In this document: positions 18,261-27,174 of the stretch, one piece after another
Layout of the letters: the number at the start of each line of letters is the position of its first letter
Numbering within the stretch: the stretch's first letter is position 1
Assembly (NCBI RefSeq): GCF_015477765.1
Contig: NZ_JADLQQ010000001.1
Location: 496,001 to 560,000, forward strand
Source of the DNA: Nocardia transvalensis
GTDB taxonomy: Bacteria > Actinomycetota > Actinomycetes > Mycobacteriales > Mycobacteriaceae
Length of the DNA stretch: 64,000 nucleotides
Direction of reading: 5' to 3'
Translations under genes and position numbers: made by a program
Notes under the pieces: model-generated
The model's database searches: none
Told to the model about the DNA's origin: nothing
Seen by the model: only the letters and a program-made list of their open reading frames with translations

Positions 18261-18381
18261 GCTTCCCCCCAGCCATCGGCAGACGATGCATCGCCCTACC
18301 TCCTCGCGCACCACCATCGGCAGTGCCTGTCCCGTACAGCGAGAGAGAGTAACGAAAACATCGCAATTCAACTACGGATAA

Positions 18382-18391
18382 CGAATATTCG
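18382..18391. promoter_or_regulatory. Palindrome upstream of the conservon-like operon
   Basis: CGAATATTCG is a perfect 10-bp palindrome in the only AT-rich stretch of the 142-bp gap that must contain the kinase promoter. It may be an operator or simply part of the promoter; no second copy was seen. Confidence 0.3.
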
Positions 18392-18402
18392 CTGTAACAG
18401 GT

Positions 18403-18819
18403 TCAGGAGGCGGCGGGGAAGGCGCGGCGGAACAGGTAGAACCCCGCGGGGATGAGGCCGCACGCCAGCAGCAGCGGGGAGCTCCAGTCGTCGGTGAGCA
18501 GGACGTCGCCGCCGGGCCCGGCGGTCGAACAGATCAGGAAGCCGAGCAGCCAGGCGATCAACGGCAGCGCCATGGCGGCGGGGCGCGAGACCACCACGCC
18601 CATCCCGGCCACGAGCAGCACATTGCCCACCGCGGCGGCGGCCGCGCTGATCGGCACCGGCGTGCCACCGACATAGGTCGGCAGATACAGCACCTCGAGC
18701 GCGAGCGAGAGCACGGCGTCGAAGACCAGCAGGGCCGCCAGCGCCCCACCCAGCACCGACCACCCCCGGCCGCGCCCGGCGACCGGCGTATCCACCCGGT
18801 CGATCGAGGCCGCCGTCAC
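18403..18819 (-). CDS. Small four-helix membrane protein of unknown function
   Basis: 138 residues with four predicted transmembrane segments (about 22-45, 57-78, 82-98, 112-130) and a short basic end. I do not recognise the family. The GTG start overlaps the stop of a 52-codon gene upstream by four bases. It precedes the sensor kinase on the same strand with a 142-bp gap. No motif points to a function. Confidence 0.7.
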   Translation of the reverse strand: MTAASIDRVDTPVAGRGRGWSVLGGALAALLVFDAVLSLALEVLYLPTYVGGTPVPISAAAAAVGNVLLVAGMGVVVSRPAAMALPLIAWLLGFLICSTAGPGGDVLLTDDWSSPLLLACGLIPAGFYLFRRAFPAAS

Positions 18820-18974
18820 GGCACCGGGGGGAAGCCGAGCAGGGCCAACAGGTGACTCTGCATATCGACGAACGCATACAGCGCCGACAGGTAGAGATCG
18901 TGCTGTGCCTGCCAGTGCGGCTTCTGGCTTTCGACGAACGCCACGATGGCGTCCTGCAGGGCCCAGTTGTACAT
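18816..18974 (-). CDS. 52-residue unknown protein coupled to the membrane protein
   Basis: A short gene with ATG at the 18974 end, coding MYNWALQDAIVAFVESQ and then two more helical stretches, one containing LYLSALYAFVDMQSHLLAL. The TGA overlaps the GTG of the four-helix protein (GTGA), which argues that the frame is real. The composition is amphipathic helical with several aromatic residues and no signal peptide. Nothing identifies its role. Confidence 0.6.
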   Translation of the reverse strand: MYNWALQDAIVAFVESQKPHWQAQHDLYLSALYAFVDMQSHLLALLGFPPVP

Positions 18975-19017
18975 GCGGGTCAGTGTAGGCGGCGCTCGAG
19001 TGCGGTCCGCGGCGAAG

Positions 19018-20187
19018 TCAGTCGCCGCAGACAGCCGTATTGGTCAGCTTCTCGCTGGCGAGTCCGAACTTCTTCAACGCGGCCGGGTCCTCGAGGTCGA
19101 TTCCCGGCCCGTGGGTAACCGACACTTCGACGCGCCTGCTTCCATCGACCGTGCTGTACATGTCCGACTGATAACCGGGAAGCCCACCGTTGTGGCCGAC
19201 GGTGTCGCAGCCGGGGCCCCGTGCGATGCGCATCAACCCGAGACCGTAACCGCCGTGCGGTCCGATCGCACGCTCGCTACGCATCTCGGCAAGCAAAGCG
19301 GGCGGGAGGAGTCTGCCACCGAGTAATGCGGCGAGGAAGGTGTCGAGATCCTGGGTGGTGGAGACGATCTCGCCCGCCCCGTAGGCCCAGGACGGATTCT
19401 GATTGGTGAAGTCGACGACGTTCACGGCATCGCCCTCTCTGTACGAGAGGTAGCCACGGGCGTGCGGGCCGAGAATTCCGTTCCAACTGCCCGGAACGAT
19501 GGTGCCCCACAAGCCGAGCGGGGCCACGATGCGGCCGTAGATCTGCGCGCCGTAGGGCGTGCCGGTGATCTTCTCGATCAGCAGTCCGGCCAGAACGTAG
19601 TTGGTGTTGGAGTACGACCACTCCGCGCCCGGGTCGAATCGAGCCGGCTTGCTCAGCGCGAATCGCACGAGTTCCGCGGGCCGATAGTCACGGAAGAACG
19701 CGTCCACGGCCGCCTTACCCGACTGCGGAAACAGCCCGGGCACCAGCGTTCCGTCCGGATCCTGCTCGCCGGTGTAGTTGAACAACCCGCTGGTGTGCTG
19801 CAACAGCATCCGGACGGTGATCCGCGGGTCCAGCCCGAACTGGGGCAGGTGGCGGCTCACCGAATCGTCCAGTCCGAGCCTGCCCTCGCCGACCAGCTGC
19901 AGCAGCACCGTCGCCACGAAGGTCTTCGAGATACTGCCGATGCGGAATCGCCCATCGGTCGGCACCCCTTCCGGACGACCCAGCTGGGCCACTCCGGCAC
20001 TGCCGGTCCAGTCGCCCTGCTGATCGTGCACGCGCACCTGCACGCCGACGGCACCGGCGGCAATCACCTCGTTCATCGCCTGCTGCAGTGCGGCGCGGTT
20101 CGTCTCGACCGGCTCGGCCGCCACGGCGGTCCCGCCCCAGCCCGTCAGCACGGCCGCCGCGAATATCGCACCGATCATCCGTCGCAT
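19018..20187 (-). CDS. Secreted class C serine hydrolase (beta-lactamase/DD-peptidase fold)
   Basis: 389 residues. The start ATG follows GAGGGGGG and opens a signal peptide (MRRMIGAIFAAAVLTGW then cleavage after AVAA). The catalytic SxxK is GSISKTF (S85, K88), the YxN element is SYSNTNY and the third-box equivalent is HNGGLPGY. This set fits D-alanyl-D-alanine carboxypeptidase, class C beta-lactamase or esterase members of the S12 family; sequence alone does not separate these. It lies downstream of mshB on the same strand with a 123-bp gap, so it may have its own promoter. Confidence 0.88.
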   Translation of the reverse strand: MRRMIGAIFAAAVLTGWGGTAVAAEPVETNRAALQQAMNEVIAAGAVGVQVRVHDQQGDWTGSAGVAQLGRPEGVPTDGRFRIGSISKTFVATVLLQLVGEGRLGLDDSVSRHLPQFGLDPRITVRMLLQHTSGLFNYTGEQDPDGTLVPGLFPQSGKAAVDAFFRDYRPAELVRFALSKPARFDPGAEWSYSNTNYVLAGLLIEKITGTPYGAQIYGRIVAPLGLWGTIVPGSWNGILGPHARGYLSYREGDAVNVVDFTNQNPSWAYGAGEIVSTTQDLDTFLAALLGGRLLPPALLAEMRSERAIGPHGGYGLGLMRIARGPGCDTVGHNGGLPGYQSDMYSTVDGSRRVEVSVTHGPGIDLEDPAALKKFGLASEKLTNTAVCGD

Positions 20188-20310
20188 GGATCGACCCCCC
20201 TCAATCACGAGATTGCCCGGCACCGGACACCACAGTAGAGCCAACCAGACTGCGGCGCAACGGAATACAACTGCCGTACCGCTACGAAGGCGGATTCGTT
20301 GTGCCGTAGG

Positions 20311-21225
20311 TCAGTTCGGGCGGCTCAGGCCGGCGAACAGATCGTGTTCGCGGCCGTCGGGGCCCGCCGGGCCGAGGCGGCCTCGGACGAGGAGGTAGTG
20401 CTCCTCGGGGAGGACCGGCTGGGCGACGTTGTTTGACAGGGCGAACTCGCGGCCGGAGGGGGCGACGCTGATTTGGGTGGCGTGGGCTCGCAGGGCCGCT
20501 CGTTTGGCGGCCAGCGCGTCGGAGACGTCGATGGTGGTGGTGACCGAATCGCTGGGGACGCAGGGTAATTCGCCCTCGGCGGGGAGGCGCCAGCCGGTGG
20601 GTAGTGCGCCCGGTAGGCGGTCCACGGTCCGGCGGGCCAGGGCCTCGGTGTGCAGGCGCAGCACCGTGGCATCGGTGACGGTCCAGTACACCTTCGGTGT
20701 GGCCCACCCGCGTTCGGCCGCGGCGTCGACCGCGTCCATGGTGACCCGGTGCGCGCGAACGTGATCCGGATGCCCGTATCCGCCGCGGGGGTCGTAACCG
20801 ATCACCACCTGCGGCCGAAGCTCCAGAAGCACCTGCACCAGTGCCTCGACCGCGGCCGCGCCGGAGCTCACGAATGCCCGCGGGTGCACCGGCTCCATCG
20901 GGCGCGGGTCGGCGGTAGTGCCGGTCATTCCGGAGTCGCGCCAGCGGCCCGCGCCGCCGAGGAACCGCGGCGGTCCGGCCCCCAATTCCGCCAGCGCCCT
21001 GGTCAATTCCGCGATGCGGTACCCGCCCAGCTGATCGGCCTCGGCGCTGATCAATTGCGCCCACTGCTCGCCGATGACCTCCCCCTCCTCGCCGAGGGTG
21101 CAGGTCACCACGGTCACCGGCACCCCGCGACGGCGATAGTGGGCGATGGTGCCGCCGGTGGTGATGGATTCATCGTCCGGGTGCGCGTGCACCAGCAGGA
21201 GACCACCGAGTGCCCCACCACTCAC
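20311..21225 (-). CDS. mshB: 1D-myo-inositol 2-acetamido-2-deoxy-glucopyranoside deacetylase (mycothiol synthesis)
   Basis: 304 residues of the LmbE/PIG-L deacetylase family. The zinc site signature HAHPDDES is at residues 13-20 and the third ligand is in GYGHPDHVRAH. MshB removes acetate from GlcNAc-inositol, giving GlcN-Ins, onto which cysteine is later added to make mycothiol. Neighbouring typA and lpqW match the mycobacterial context of MshB rather than of the paralogous mycothiol-conjugate amidase. The GTG start overlaps the lpqW stop (GTGA), so the longer open frame was not used. Confidence 0.93.
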   Translation of the reverse strand: MSGGALGGLLLVHAHPDDESITTGGTIAHYRRRGVPVTVVTCTLGEEGEVIGEQWAQLISAEADQLGGYRIAELTRALAELGAGPPRFLGGAGRWRDSGMTGTTADPRPMEPVHPRAFVSSGAAAVEALVQVLLELRPQVVIGYDPRGGYGHPDHVRAHRVTMDAVDAAAERGWATPKVYWTVTDATVLRLHTEALARRTVDRLPGALPTGWRLPAEGELPCVPSDSVTTTIDVSDALAAKRAALRAHATQISVAPSGREFALSNNVAQPVLPEEHYLLVRGRLGPAGPDGREHDLFAGLSRPN

Positions 21226-23021
21226 GACAGCCGCCGCCACGTCGCCGCGCCGCCGAAGATGCCGGTCTGAATGGATCCGCTCAGCGACACCCCGTCCATC
21301 CGCGAGCTCGCTGCGGCGACGCCGTTGTCCTGCATGATCGGCAGCACCGTCGCCAGCTCCCACAGCTTGGGCTCGGCATCGCCCAGCACCCGCGGGACGT
21401 CCAGGCCGCGGGTCGCATTGTCGATATCCGCCTGCAGCGCCGGATCGCAGATGCCGGAGATGTTGCTCGGCGCCTTGCGCATCGCCTCGAGCTGCGCGGT
21501 TCCGTCGTCGGGCGGTACCGGCGGGGCGGGCGGGCAGCCGTAGCGCGAGGCCAGCACCGTGGCCGGATCCTGTCCGGCCTGCTCCCAGCCGACGATCGCG
21601 TCGACGGTGCCGTCCAGCAGATTCTTGCCGTACAGCTCGTCGGCGGGCAGGCTGCGCACGCTCGCGTCGATACCGGCGCTGCGCAACTGATCGGCGGCGG
21701 TGTTGGCGACCGCGAGCGTGGTGAGATCCTTGTCCACCGCGCCGATGCGGATGGTCAGCGTCTTTCCGTTCCTGGCCACCGGCCGCGGCTGCGGGGCGGG
21801 CGAGGTGGGCGAGATGCCCTGCGGCGGCGGTTCGGGCGCCCGCCCGAATCCGGCCTCGGCGAGCAGGGCGAACGCCTCGTCGGCGGACGGCCGCGGCGGG
21901 GCGGTCGGCACGTAGCCGGGATCCGAGGGCGAAAGCACCTGGGCGCGAGCCGGTTCCACCCAGGCTCCGGTCTGCGCACCGACGGTCGCCAGCAGCGCCG
22001 GATCCAGCAGCGCCAGCACCGCGCGCCGCACCCGCACATCGGCCAGGTCCCCGGTGCGCGCGTTGAGCGTCAGCTGCATCTCACGGGCCTGCGGCATCAC
22101 GGCCGTGCGGACCGCCGGAATGGCGGCCAGTTGCGCCTGCAGGGCCGCACCGCCGTGCACGAGAGCCACCTGCGCATCGCCGGAGCGCAGCGATTCGGCC
22201 AGCTGGGCGGGAGTTCCGCCGCGGCGCATCAGAATCTGATCGGGCACCGCCGGAGTACCCCAGTACCGGTCGTTGCGTTCCAGCAAAATCTCCTCGCGAC
22301 CGGCATCGGCCTGCTTGACCCGGAACTGACCGCCCGAGATCGGGTTCTGGTCGATCAGCCCGCGTTCCACCGCGAGCGCGCGCTGGAAGCCGCCGGGCGA
22401 ATCCTTCAGCAGATGCGACGGCAGCAGATCGGTGAACAGCTCCCGCCACGCCGGATAGGGCGCATTCATGGTGACCGTCACCGTCTTACCGCCCTCGGAG
22501 GATGCCACATCCGAGATCAGGCGATAGCCCGCCGGATCCACCACACCGGGCTGGCTGATCATCTGCTGCCACAGGTAATGGAAGTCCTCGGCCGCGATCG
22601 GGGCGCCGTCGGACCAGGAAGCCTGGTTCTGGATCTTGTAGGTGATCGTGAACGGCGCCTGCGCGGTCACATCCGCCGACACCATCAGCGCGTTGTCGGG
22701 CACCCAGTCGGTCACGCCGGGCGCGGTCGGCGACGGCACCGGTTTGAACGGGCTCGGAAACACCATGGACGCCACCGCATTCGTCGTCGGCGACTGGTTG
22801 GACCGCAGATGCGGATTGAATCCGATCCCGATGTCGTCGACCGCCACCACCACCGTGCTCTTGGTCGGCTTGGCGGGCGTGGTCTTGGGACTGTCGGTGC
22901 TCTCGATCGGCGGCGGCGGATTCGCGGTACAGCCGGCGAGCACCGTCACCAGTGTCGCCAGCAGCATCACGACCGCACGCCGCATCGCGCGCAAGCTTGC
23001 CCCCGTTTTCACGTCCGGCAC
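21222..23021 (-). CDS. lpqW: LpqW-like lipoprotein, peptide/nickel-type solute-binding fold
   Basis: 599 residues. The N-terminus has a lipoprotein signal ending VTVLAGC (lipid-anchored C31); an alternative start at residue 13 would still keep it. The rest has the SBP_bac_5 (DppA/OppA) fold, with no ABC permease gene near. In mycobacteria LpqW sits between typA and mshB and controls the balance between phosphatidylinositol mannosides and lipomannan/lipoarabinomannan, and the gene order here is the same. It overlaps mshB by four bases. The functional assignment rests on synteny plus fold. Confidence 0.88.
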   Translation of the reverse strand: MPDVKTGASLRAMRRAVVMLLATLVTVLAGCTANPPPPIESTDSPKTTPAKPTKSTVVVAVDDIGIGFNPHLRSNQSPTTNAVASMVFPSPFKPVPSPTAPGVTDWVPDNALMVSADVTAQAPFTITYKIQNQASWSDGAPIAAEDFHYLWQQMISQPGVVDPAGYRLISDVASSEGGKTVTVTMNAPYPAWRELFTDLLPSHLLKDSPGGFQRALAVERGLIDQNPISGGQFRVKQADAGREEILLERNDRYWGTPAVPDQILMRRGGTPAQLAESLRSGDAQVALVHGGAALQAQLAAIPAVRTAVMPQAREMQLTLNARTGDLADVRVRRAVLALLDPALLATVGAQTGAWVEPARAQVLSPSDPGYVPTAPPRPSADEAFALLAEAGFGRAPEPPPQGISPTSPAPQPRPVARNGKTLTIRIGAVDKDLTTLAVANTAADQLRSAGIDASVRSLPADELYGKNLLDGTVDAIVGWEQAGQDPATVLASRYGCPPAPPVPPDDGTAQLEAMRKAPSNISGICDPALQADIDNATRGLDVPRVLGDAEPKLWELATVLPIMQDNGVAAASSRMDGVSLSGSIQTGIFGGAATWRRLS

Positions 23022-23057
23022 TCTACAGTCCTGCCTCCCAAAGGAGTCGGTGCGAAA

Positions 23058-24959
23058 TCAGGCTCCCTGGGAGGCGCGGTCGCGGGCCTTGCGGCGGGAC
23101 AGGTCTCGCGCACGCTCGGTGGCACTGAGGATGACCTTGCGCACCCGCACCACATCCGGGCCCACCTCGACGCACTCGTCGGCCGCGCAGAACTCCAACG
23201 CACCCTCCAGGTCGAGCACCATCGGACGGGCGAGGGTCTCCAGCACGTCACCGGTGGCGCTGCGCATGTTGGTCAGCTTCTTCTCGCGGGTGACGTTGAT
23301 GTCGAGATCCTCCGAGCGCGGATTGATGCCGACGACCATTCCCTCGTAGGTGTCGGCGCCCGGCTCCACGAAGAAGGTGCCGCGGTCGGCGAGCTGGATC
23401 ATCGCGTACGGGGTGACCGAACCGGACCGGTCGGAGACCAGCGAGCCGGTGTGGCGGGCGCGGATCTCACCGGCCCACGGGGCGTACCCGTGCGATACGG
23501 CGTTGGAGATGCCGGTGCCGCGGGTCTCGGTGAGGAAGTCGGTGCGGAAGCCGATGAGCCCCCGTGAGGGCACGATGAATTCCATTCGGACCCAACCCGA
23601 TCCGTGGTTGGTCATCTGCACCATCTTGCCCTTTCGGGCGGCCAGCAGCTGGGTGACCGCGCCGAGGTATTCCTCGGGCACGTCGACCGTGAGCTCCTCG
23701 TAGGGCTCGTGCACCTTGCCGTCGATGGTCCGGGTGACTACCTGCGGCTTACCGACGGTGAGCTCGAAGCCCTCGCGACGCATGGTCTCGACCAGAATGG
23801 CCAGCGCCAGCTCGCCACGGCCCTGCACTTCCCAGGTGTCGGGACGTTCGGTGTTCAGCACGCGCAGCGACACGTTGCCGACCAGTTCCTGGTCCAGACG
23901 GGCCTTCACCAGCCGGGCGGTGAGCTTCTTGCCGCCGTTGCGGCCGGCCAGCGGGGAGGTGTTGATGCCGATGGTGACCGAAATGGCGGGCTCGTCGACC
24001 GTGATCCGCGGCAGCGCAACCGGGTTGTCCGGATCGGCGAGCGTGTCCCCGATCATGATCTCCGGAATACCGGCCACCGCGACGATATCGCCCGCGATCG
24101 CCTCCTCGGCCGGATTGCGCTCCACACCGACGGTCTTGAGCAGCTCGGTGATCTTGACGTTCTTTGTGCCCTCGGCGCTCATCCAGGCCACGTTCTGGCC
24201 CTTGCGCAGGGTGCCGTTGTGGATGCGGACCAGGGCGAGGCGGCCCAGGAACGGCGAGGCGTCGAGGTTGGTGACGTGGGCCTGCAGCGGCGCGGCGGCA
24301 TCGCCCTTGGGCGCGGGCACGTACTTCAGGAGCACCTCGAACAGCTCGTCGAGGTTCTCGGCGTCGGGCGCGTTGCCGTTCTCGGGGCGCTTGGTGGAGG
24401 CCTTGCCCTCCCGGCCGGAGGCGTAGAGCACCGGCAGGTCCAGCGCCAGCTCGGCCGCCTCGGAGGCCTCGTCGTCCAGATCCGAGGCCAGGTCCAGCAG
24501 CAGGTCGTGGCTCTCCTCGACGACCTCGTCGATGCGCGCGTCGGGCCGGTCGGTCTTGTTCACCACCAGGATCACCGGCAGCGATGCGGCCAGCGCCTTG
24601 CGCAGCACGAAGCGGGTCTGCGGCAGCGGGCCCTCGGAGGCGTCGACCAGCAGCACGACACCGTCGACCATGGACAGGCCGCGCTCGACCTCACCGCCGA
24701 AATCGGCGTGGCCGGGAGTGTCGATGACATTGATCACCGTGACGCTGCCGTCGGCGTTGTGCCGGTGCACCGCGGTGTTCTTGGCGAGAATGGTGATGCC
24801 CTTCTCGCGTTCCAGATCGCCCGAGTCCATCACCCGGTCGACGAGCTCGGCCCGTTCGGCGAACGCACCGGACTGCCTGAGCATGGCATCGACCAGCGTC
24901 GTCTTGCCGTGGTCGACGTGCGCAACGATCGCCACGTTACGGAACTCGACAGACGACAC
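23058..24959 (-). CDS. typA: Translational GTPase TypA/BipA
   Basis: 633 residues from a GTG seven bases after AGGAGG; an upstream open extension was rejected. The G domain shows AHVDHGKTT (G1, about 13-21), DTPGHADFGGEVER (G3) and VNKTDRPDAR (G4), followed by EF-G-like domains III and V and the TypA-specific C-terminal domain. It is a ribosome-associated GTPase with roles in 50S assembly and stress or cold adaptation. It begins the typA-lpqW-mshB run and is divergent from the small Lys/Cys-rich gene. Confidence 0.97.
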   Translation of the reverse strand: MSSVEFRNVAIVAHVDHGKTTLVDAMLRQSGAFAERAELVDRVMDSGDLEREKGITILAKNTAVHRHNADGSVTVINVIDTPGHADFGGEVERGLSMVDGVVLLVDASEGPLPQTRFVLRKALAASLPVILVVNKTDRPDARIDEVVEESHDLLLDLASDLDDEASEAAELALDLPVLYASGREGKASTKRPENGNAPDAENLDELFEVLLKYVPAPKGDAAAPLQAHVTNLDASPFLGRLALVRIHNGTLRKGQNVAWMSAEGTKNVKITELLKTVGVERNPAEEAIAGDIVAVAGIPEIMIGDTLADPDNPVALPRITVDEPAISVTIGINTSPLAGRNGGKKLTARLVKARLDQELVGNVSLRVLNTERPDTWEVQGRGELALAILVETMRREGFELTVGKPQVVTRTIDGKVHEPYEELTVDVPEEYLGAVTQLLAARKGKMVQMTNHGSGWVRMEFIVPSRGLIGFRTDFLTETRGTGISNAVSHGYAPWAGEIRARHTGSLVSDRSGSVTPYAMIQLADRGTFFVEPGADTYEGMVVGINPRSEDLDINVTREKKLTNMRSATGDVLETLARPMVLDLEGALEFCAADECVEVGPDVVRVRKVILSATERARDLSRRKARDRASQGA

Positions 24960-25122
24960 CTTGAATCCTCCTGCTGAATGAAGTGATGCGGCCGACCCTC
25001 GCCGTAGAGGGATCTGCAAGACAGGTGCGGTCACGACTCACCGGGCATGCGGCCAGCTACACAGTACCGAAATCCGGAAGGGGACCAATTCGGGCGCTCG
25101 GGTTAGGGTACGCTTACCTACC

Positions 25123-25299
25123 ATGGGCAAGGTGAAGGCGAAGAAGGTCTCGAGCCTGAAGCCGAAGAAGAAGTGCTGTCGGAAGAAGACGCGCTGCGTG
25201 AAATGCCCTGTCGTGATCATGCGCATGAAGAAGGCCGAGGCCGCAGGGGTGTGCGGTAAGGATCTGAAGAAGGCGTTGAAGCAGGCGCGCGCGGCCTAG
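25123..25299 (+). CDS. 58-residue Lys/Cys-rich protein
   Basis: MGKVKAKKVSSLKPKKK is followed by cysteines at 18, 19, 25, 28 and 44. About 30% of residues are Lys or Arg, and the second half is a predicted helix (KKAEAAG, KDLKKALKQARAA). It starts 163 bp from the divergent typA GTG and ends 21 bp before phhB. I recognise no named family. The paired cysteines with high positive charge suggest a small zinc-binding nucleic-acid or ribosome-associated protein; that is inference. The reading frame keeps typical high GC at third positions and ends with a clean stop, so it is very likely a real gene. Confidence 0.8.
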   Translation: MGKVKAKKVSSLKPKKKCCRKKTRCVKCPVVIMRMKKAEAAGVCGKDLKKALKQARAA

Positions 25300-25320
25300 C
25301 CGGAGAGTAGAACCGGGGGT

Positions 25321-25614
25321 ATGGGTACTTCATTGCTCACCGACGAGGAACTGTCCACCGCGCTCGAAGACCTCCCCGACTGGACCCACACCGGCAACAG
25401 CATCGCCCGCACCGTCGAGGCGCCGTCGTTTCTGGCCGGGATCGAACTGGTCCGCCGCGTCGCCTCCGCCGCGGAGGCGGCCAACCATCATCCGGATATC
25501 GATATCCGTTGGCGGCGGGTCACCTTCACGCTGTCCACCCACTCCGCGGGCGGGCTCACCCAGCTGGATGTGGCGCTGGCGCACGAGATCGATCGGCTGG
25601 CCCAGCAGAGTTAG
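25321..25614 (+). CDS. phhB: Pterin-4a-carbinolamine dehydratase
   Basis: 97 residues, the family length. The active-site signature EAANHHPDIDIRW (three His/Asp-type residues before a Trp) is present at about 52-64. The enzyme dehydrates the 4a-hydroxytetrahydropterin produced by aromatic amino acid hydroxylases so the cofactor can be recycled. A phenylalanine hydroxylase gene lies in the same window near 40.3 kb, giving a likely partner. In M. tuberculosis the homologue sits beside pimE, as here. Confidence 0.95.
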   Translation: MGTSLLTDEELSTALEDLPDWTHTGNSIARTVEAPSFLAGIELVRRVASAAEAANHHPDIDIRWRRVTFTLSTHSAGGLTQLDVALAHEIDRLAQQS

Positions 25615-25619
25615 GGGGC

Positions 25620-26987
25620 TTACCCGGCGCGGGCAGCGTCGGCCGCGGGCGTTCCGGCCCCGGTCCGCTGCTCGGGCCGGGCACCGGTGCGTATCAGCCA
25701 CACGTAGAACACCAACACCCCGATGACGTCGACCGCCCCCAGCCACGACAGCACGCCCGGCCGGGAGATCGTCCAGATCGTGGGCTGGAAGAACGACAGG
25801 ATCCAGGGCACGCCGATCAGGGTGGTCACGAGCCAGTAACCGGCCAGCACCCGAGCGCCCGCGGCCGCGCGCAGCGGCCCGTACAGCAGCCACAGGATCA
25901 GCGGCAGCAGCCAGACGAAGTGGTGCGACCAGGAGATCGGCGAGACCATCAGCCCGAACAGCTGCACCACCAGCAGCGTGCCGAGGCGATCGTCGGAACC
26001 CAGTGCCCGCCAGGCGAACCAGGCCAGGACCGTGACCACGAGCACCGCCGCCAGCCACCACGGCCCGAACGGAATGCGGTGCCCGAATGCGTGCCACGGC
26101 GATCCGGCGTCGTGGCCGAGCAGGCGGCTCAGGGCACCGCGCAGCGACTGATTCCACACCGAGCCCACCGGCCCGATCCGGTTCGCGTCGCCGAGCAGCG
26201 GCCCGAAGTAGGTGCGGGTCTCCGTCGGTGAGAGCGCGAAGCTGACCCCGATGGTCGCCGCGAAGACGACGGCCGCCCACACCGCGCTCGCCCAGCGCCG
26301 CCGGGCCACGAAATACAGCCCGGTGACCGCCGGGGTGAGCTTCACTCCGGCCGCGATACCGACCAGCAGGCCCGAGAGCCAGGAGCGCGCGGAATACGCC
26401 GCGGCCATGCCCGCCAGCACCAGGAAGACGTTGACCTGCCCGTAGTCGATCGTCGTGCGGACCGGTTCGAGCCACAGCCCCAGGGCGGTCCAGCCGATTG
26501 CCGCTGTGCGGTACCGGTACTCGCGCGCCGCCGCACCGAGCAGGAAGGCGAAGCTGAGCCGCACCACCGCATACAGCGCCGCCACGATCAGCAACAGCCA
26601 CGCCACCGCGACCACGGTGAACGGCAGGTAGTGCAGCGGATAAAAGAGCACCGCGGCGAACGGCGGATATGTGAACGGAAGCGGAAAGTCCGGTGTCTTC
26701 TCCGCATAGGTGAAGTCGTAGAGATGGCCGGTGCCCAGATCGGCCGCCCCGCCGACGTAGACGTGCAGGTCGACCAGGTTCATCCCGTTGGGCGCCACCA
26801 GCATCCACAGCAGCCGCGCCAGCACCGACAGACCCAGGGCGGCAAGGGCGATGCGGCGCCCACGAGTTCCGAGGTCACAGGTCCCGTCCAGCGCTGCTGC
26901 ATGGGCCGGTCGAGGGTGTCGGTTCACGGCACGCAAGCTTTCGGGTCGGGTGGCGGGCGGGGACAAGATTACCGGCGCGAGCGGCAC
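25620..26987 (-). CDS. pimE: Polyprenol-phosphate-mannose-dependent alpha-1,2-mannosyltransferase PimE
   Basis: 455 residues, GT87/DUF2029 type, with about 10-11 transmembrane helices. NLVDLHVYVGG in the first periplasmic loop carries the Asp that is catalytic in the mycobacterial enzyme. PimE adds the fifth mannose from decaprenyl-phosphomannose when phosphatidylinositol mannosides are built on the outer face of the membrane. Its position next to phhB and a Rv1157c-like secreted gene matches mycobacteria. The GTG start has no obvious Shine-Dalgarno, so a start some codons downstream is possible. Confidence 0.9.
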   Translation of the reverse strand: MPLAPVILSPPATRPESLRAVNRHPRPAHAAALDGTCDLGTRGRRIALAALGLSVLARLLWMLVAPNGMNLVDLHVYVGGAADLGTGHLYDFTYAEKTPDFPLPFTYPPFAAVLFYPLHYLPFTVVAVAWLLLIVAALYAVVRLSFAFLLGAAAREYRYRTAAIGWTALGLWLEPVRTTIDYGQVNVFLVLAGMAAAYSARSWLSGLLVGIAAGVKLTPAVTGLYFVARRRWASAVWAAVVFAATIGVSFALSPTETRTYFGPLLGDANRIGPVGSVWNQSLRGALSRLLGHDAGSPWHAFGHRIPFGPWWLAAVLVVTVLAWFAWRALGSDDRLGTLLVVQLFGLMVSPISWSHHFVWLLPLILWLLYGPLRAAAGARVLAGYWLVTTLIGVPWILSFFQPTIWTISRPGVLSWLGAVDVIGVLVFYVWLIRTGARPEQRTGAGTPAADAARAG

Positions 26988-27062
26988 GGGAGATTCCAGG
27001 ATGAGCCTCTCGTCGCTTTTGTAACATTTGTATCTCTGATCACTTCAGTCACAGGAGATAGG

Positions 27063-27078
27063 GCTATCTTCTGATAGC
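27063..27078. promoter_or_regulatory. Dyad in the pimE/secreted-protein divergent promoter
   Basis: GCTATC-TTCT-GATAGC is a perfect 6-bp inverted repeat in a locally AT-rich region (27000-27120). The gap 26988-27174 must carry both divergent promoters; a TTGTAACA element lies near 27019. Either an operator or an early hairpin is possible. Confidence 0.35.
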
Positions 27079-27174
27079 GCACTGCCCGGTTTGATTACTC
27101 GACCAATAAGTGAAGGCAAGATCACATCGACGGCTGTACAACGCAGGACTCGAACCCTAAAGTGACGCGCAGCG

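Noticed and set aside
16233..18455. A 740-codon plus-strand frame
   Set aside because: Fully antisense to the NIT-domain kinase; rich in Arg, Gln, His and Gly with no domain.
23604..24977. A 457-codon plus-strand frame
   Set aside because: Antisense to typA, no recognisable protein, no ribosome site.
27140..27165. tRNA-like T-arm on the minus strand (GGGTTCGAGTCC)
   Set aside because: No acceptor, D or anticodon stems could be found at the expected distance; probably chance. No tRNA or rRNA gene was recognised in the window.
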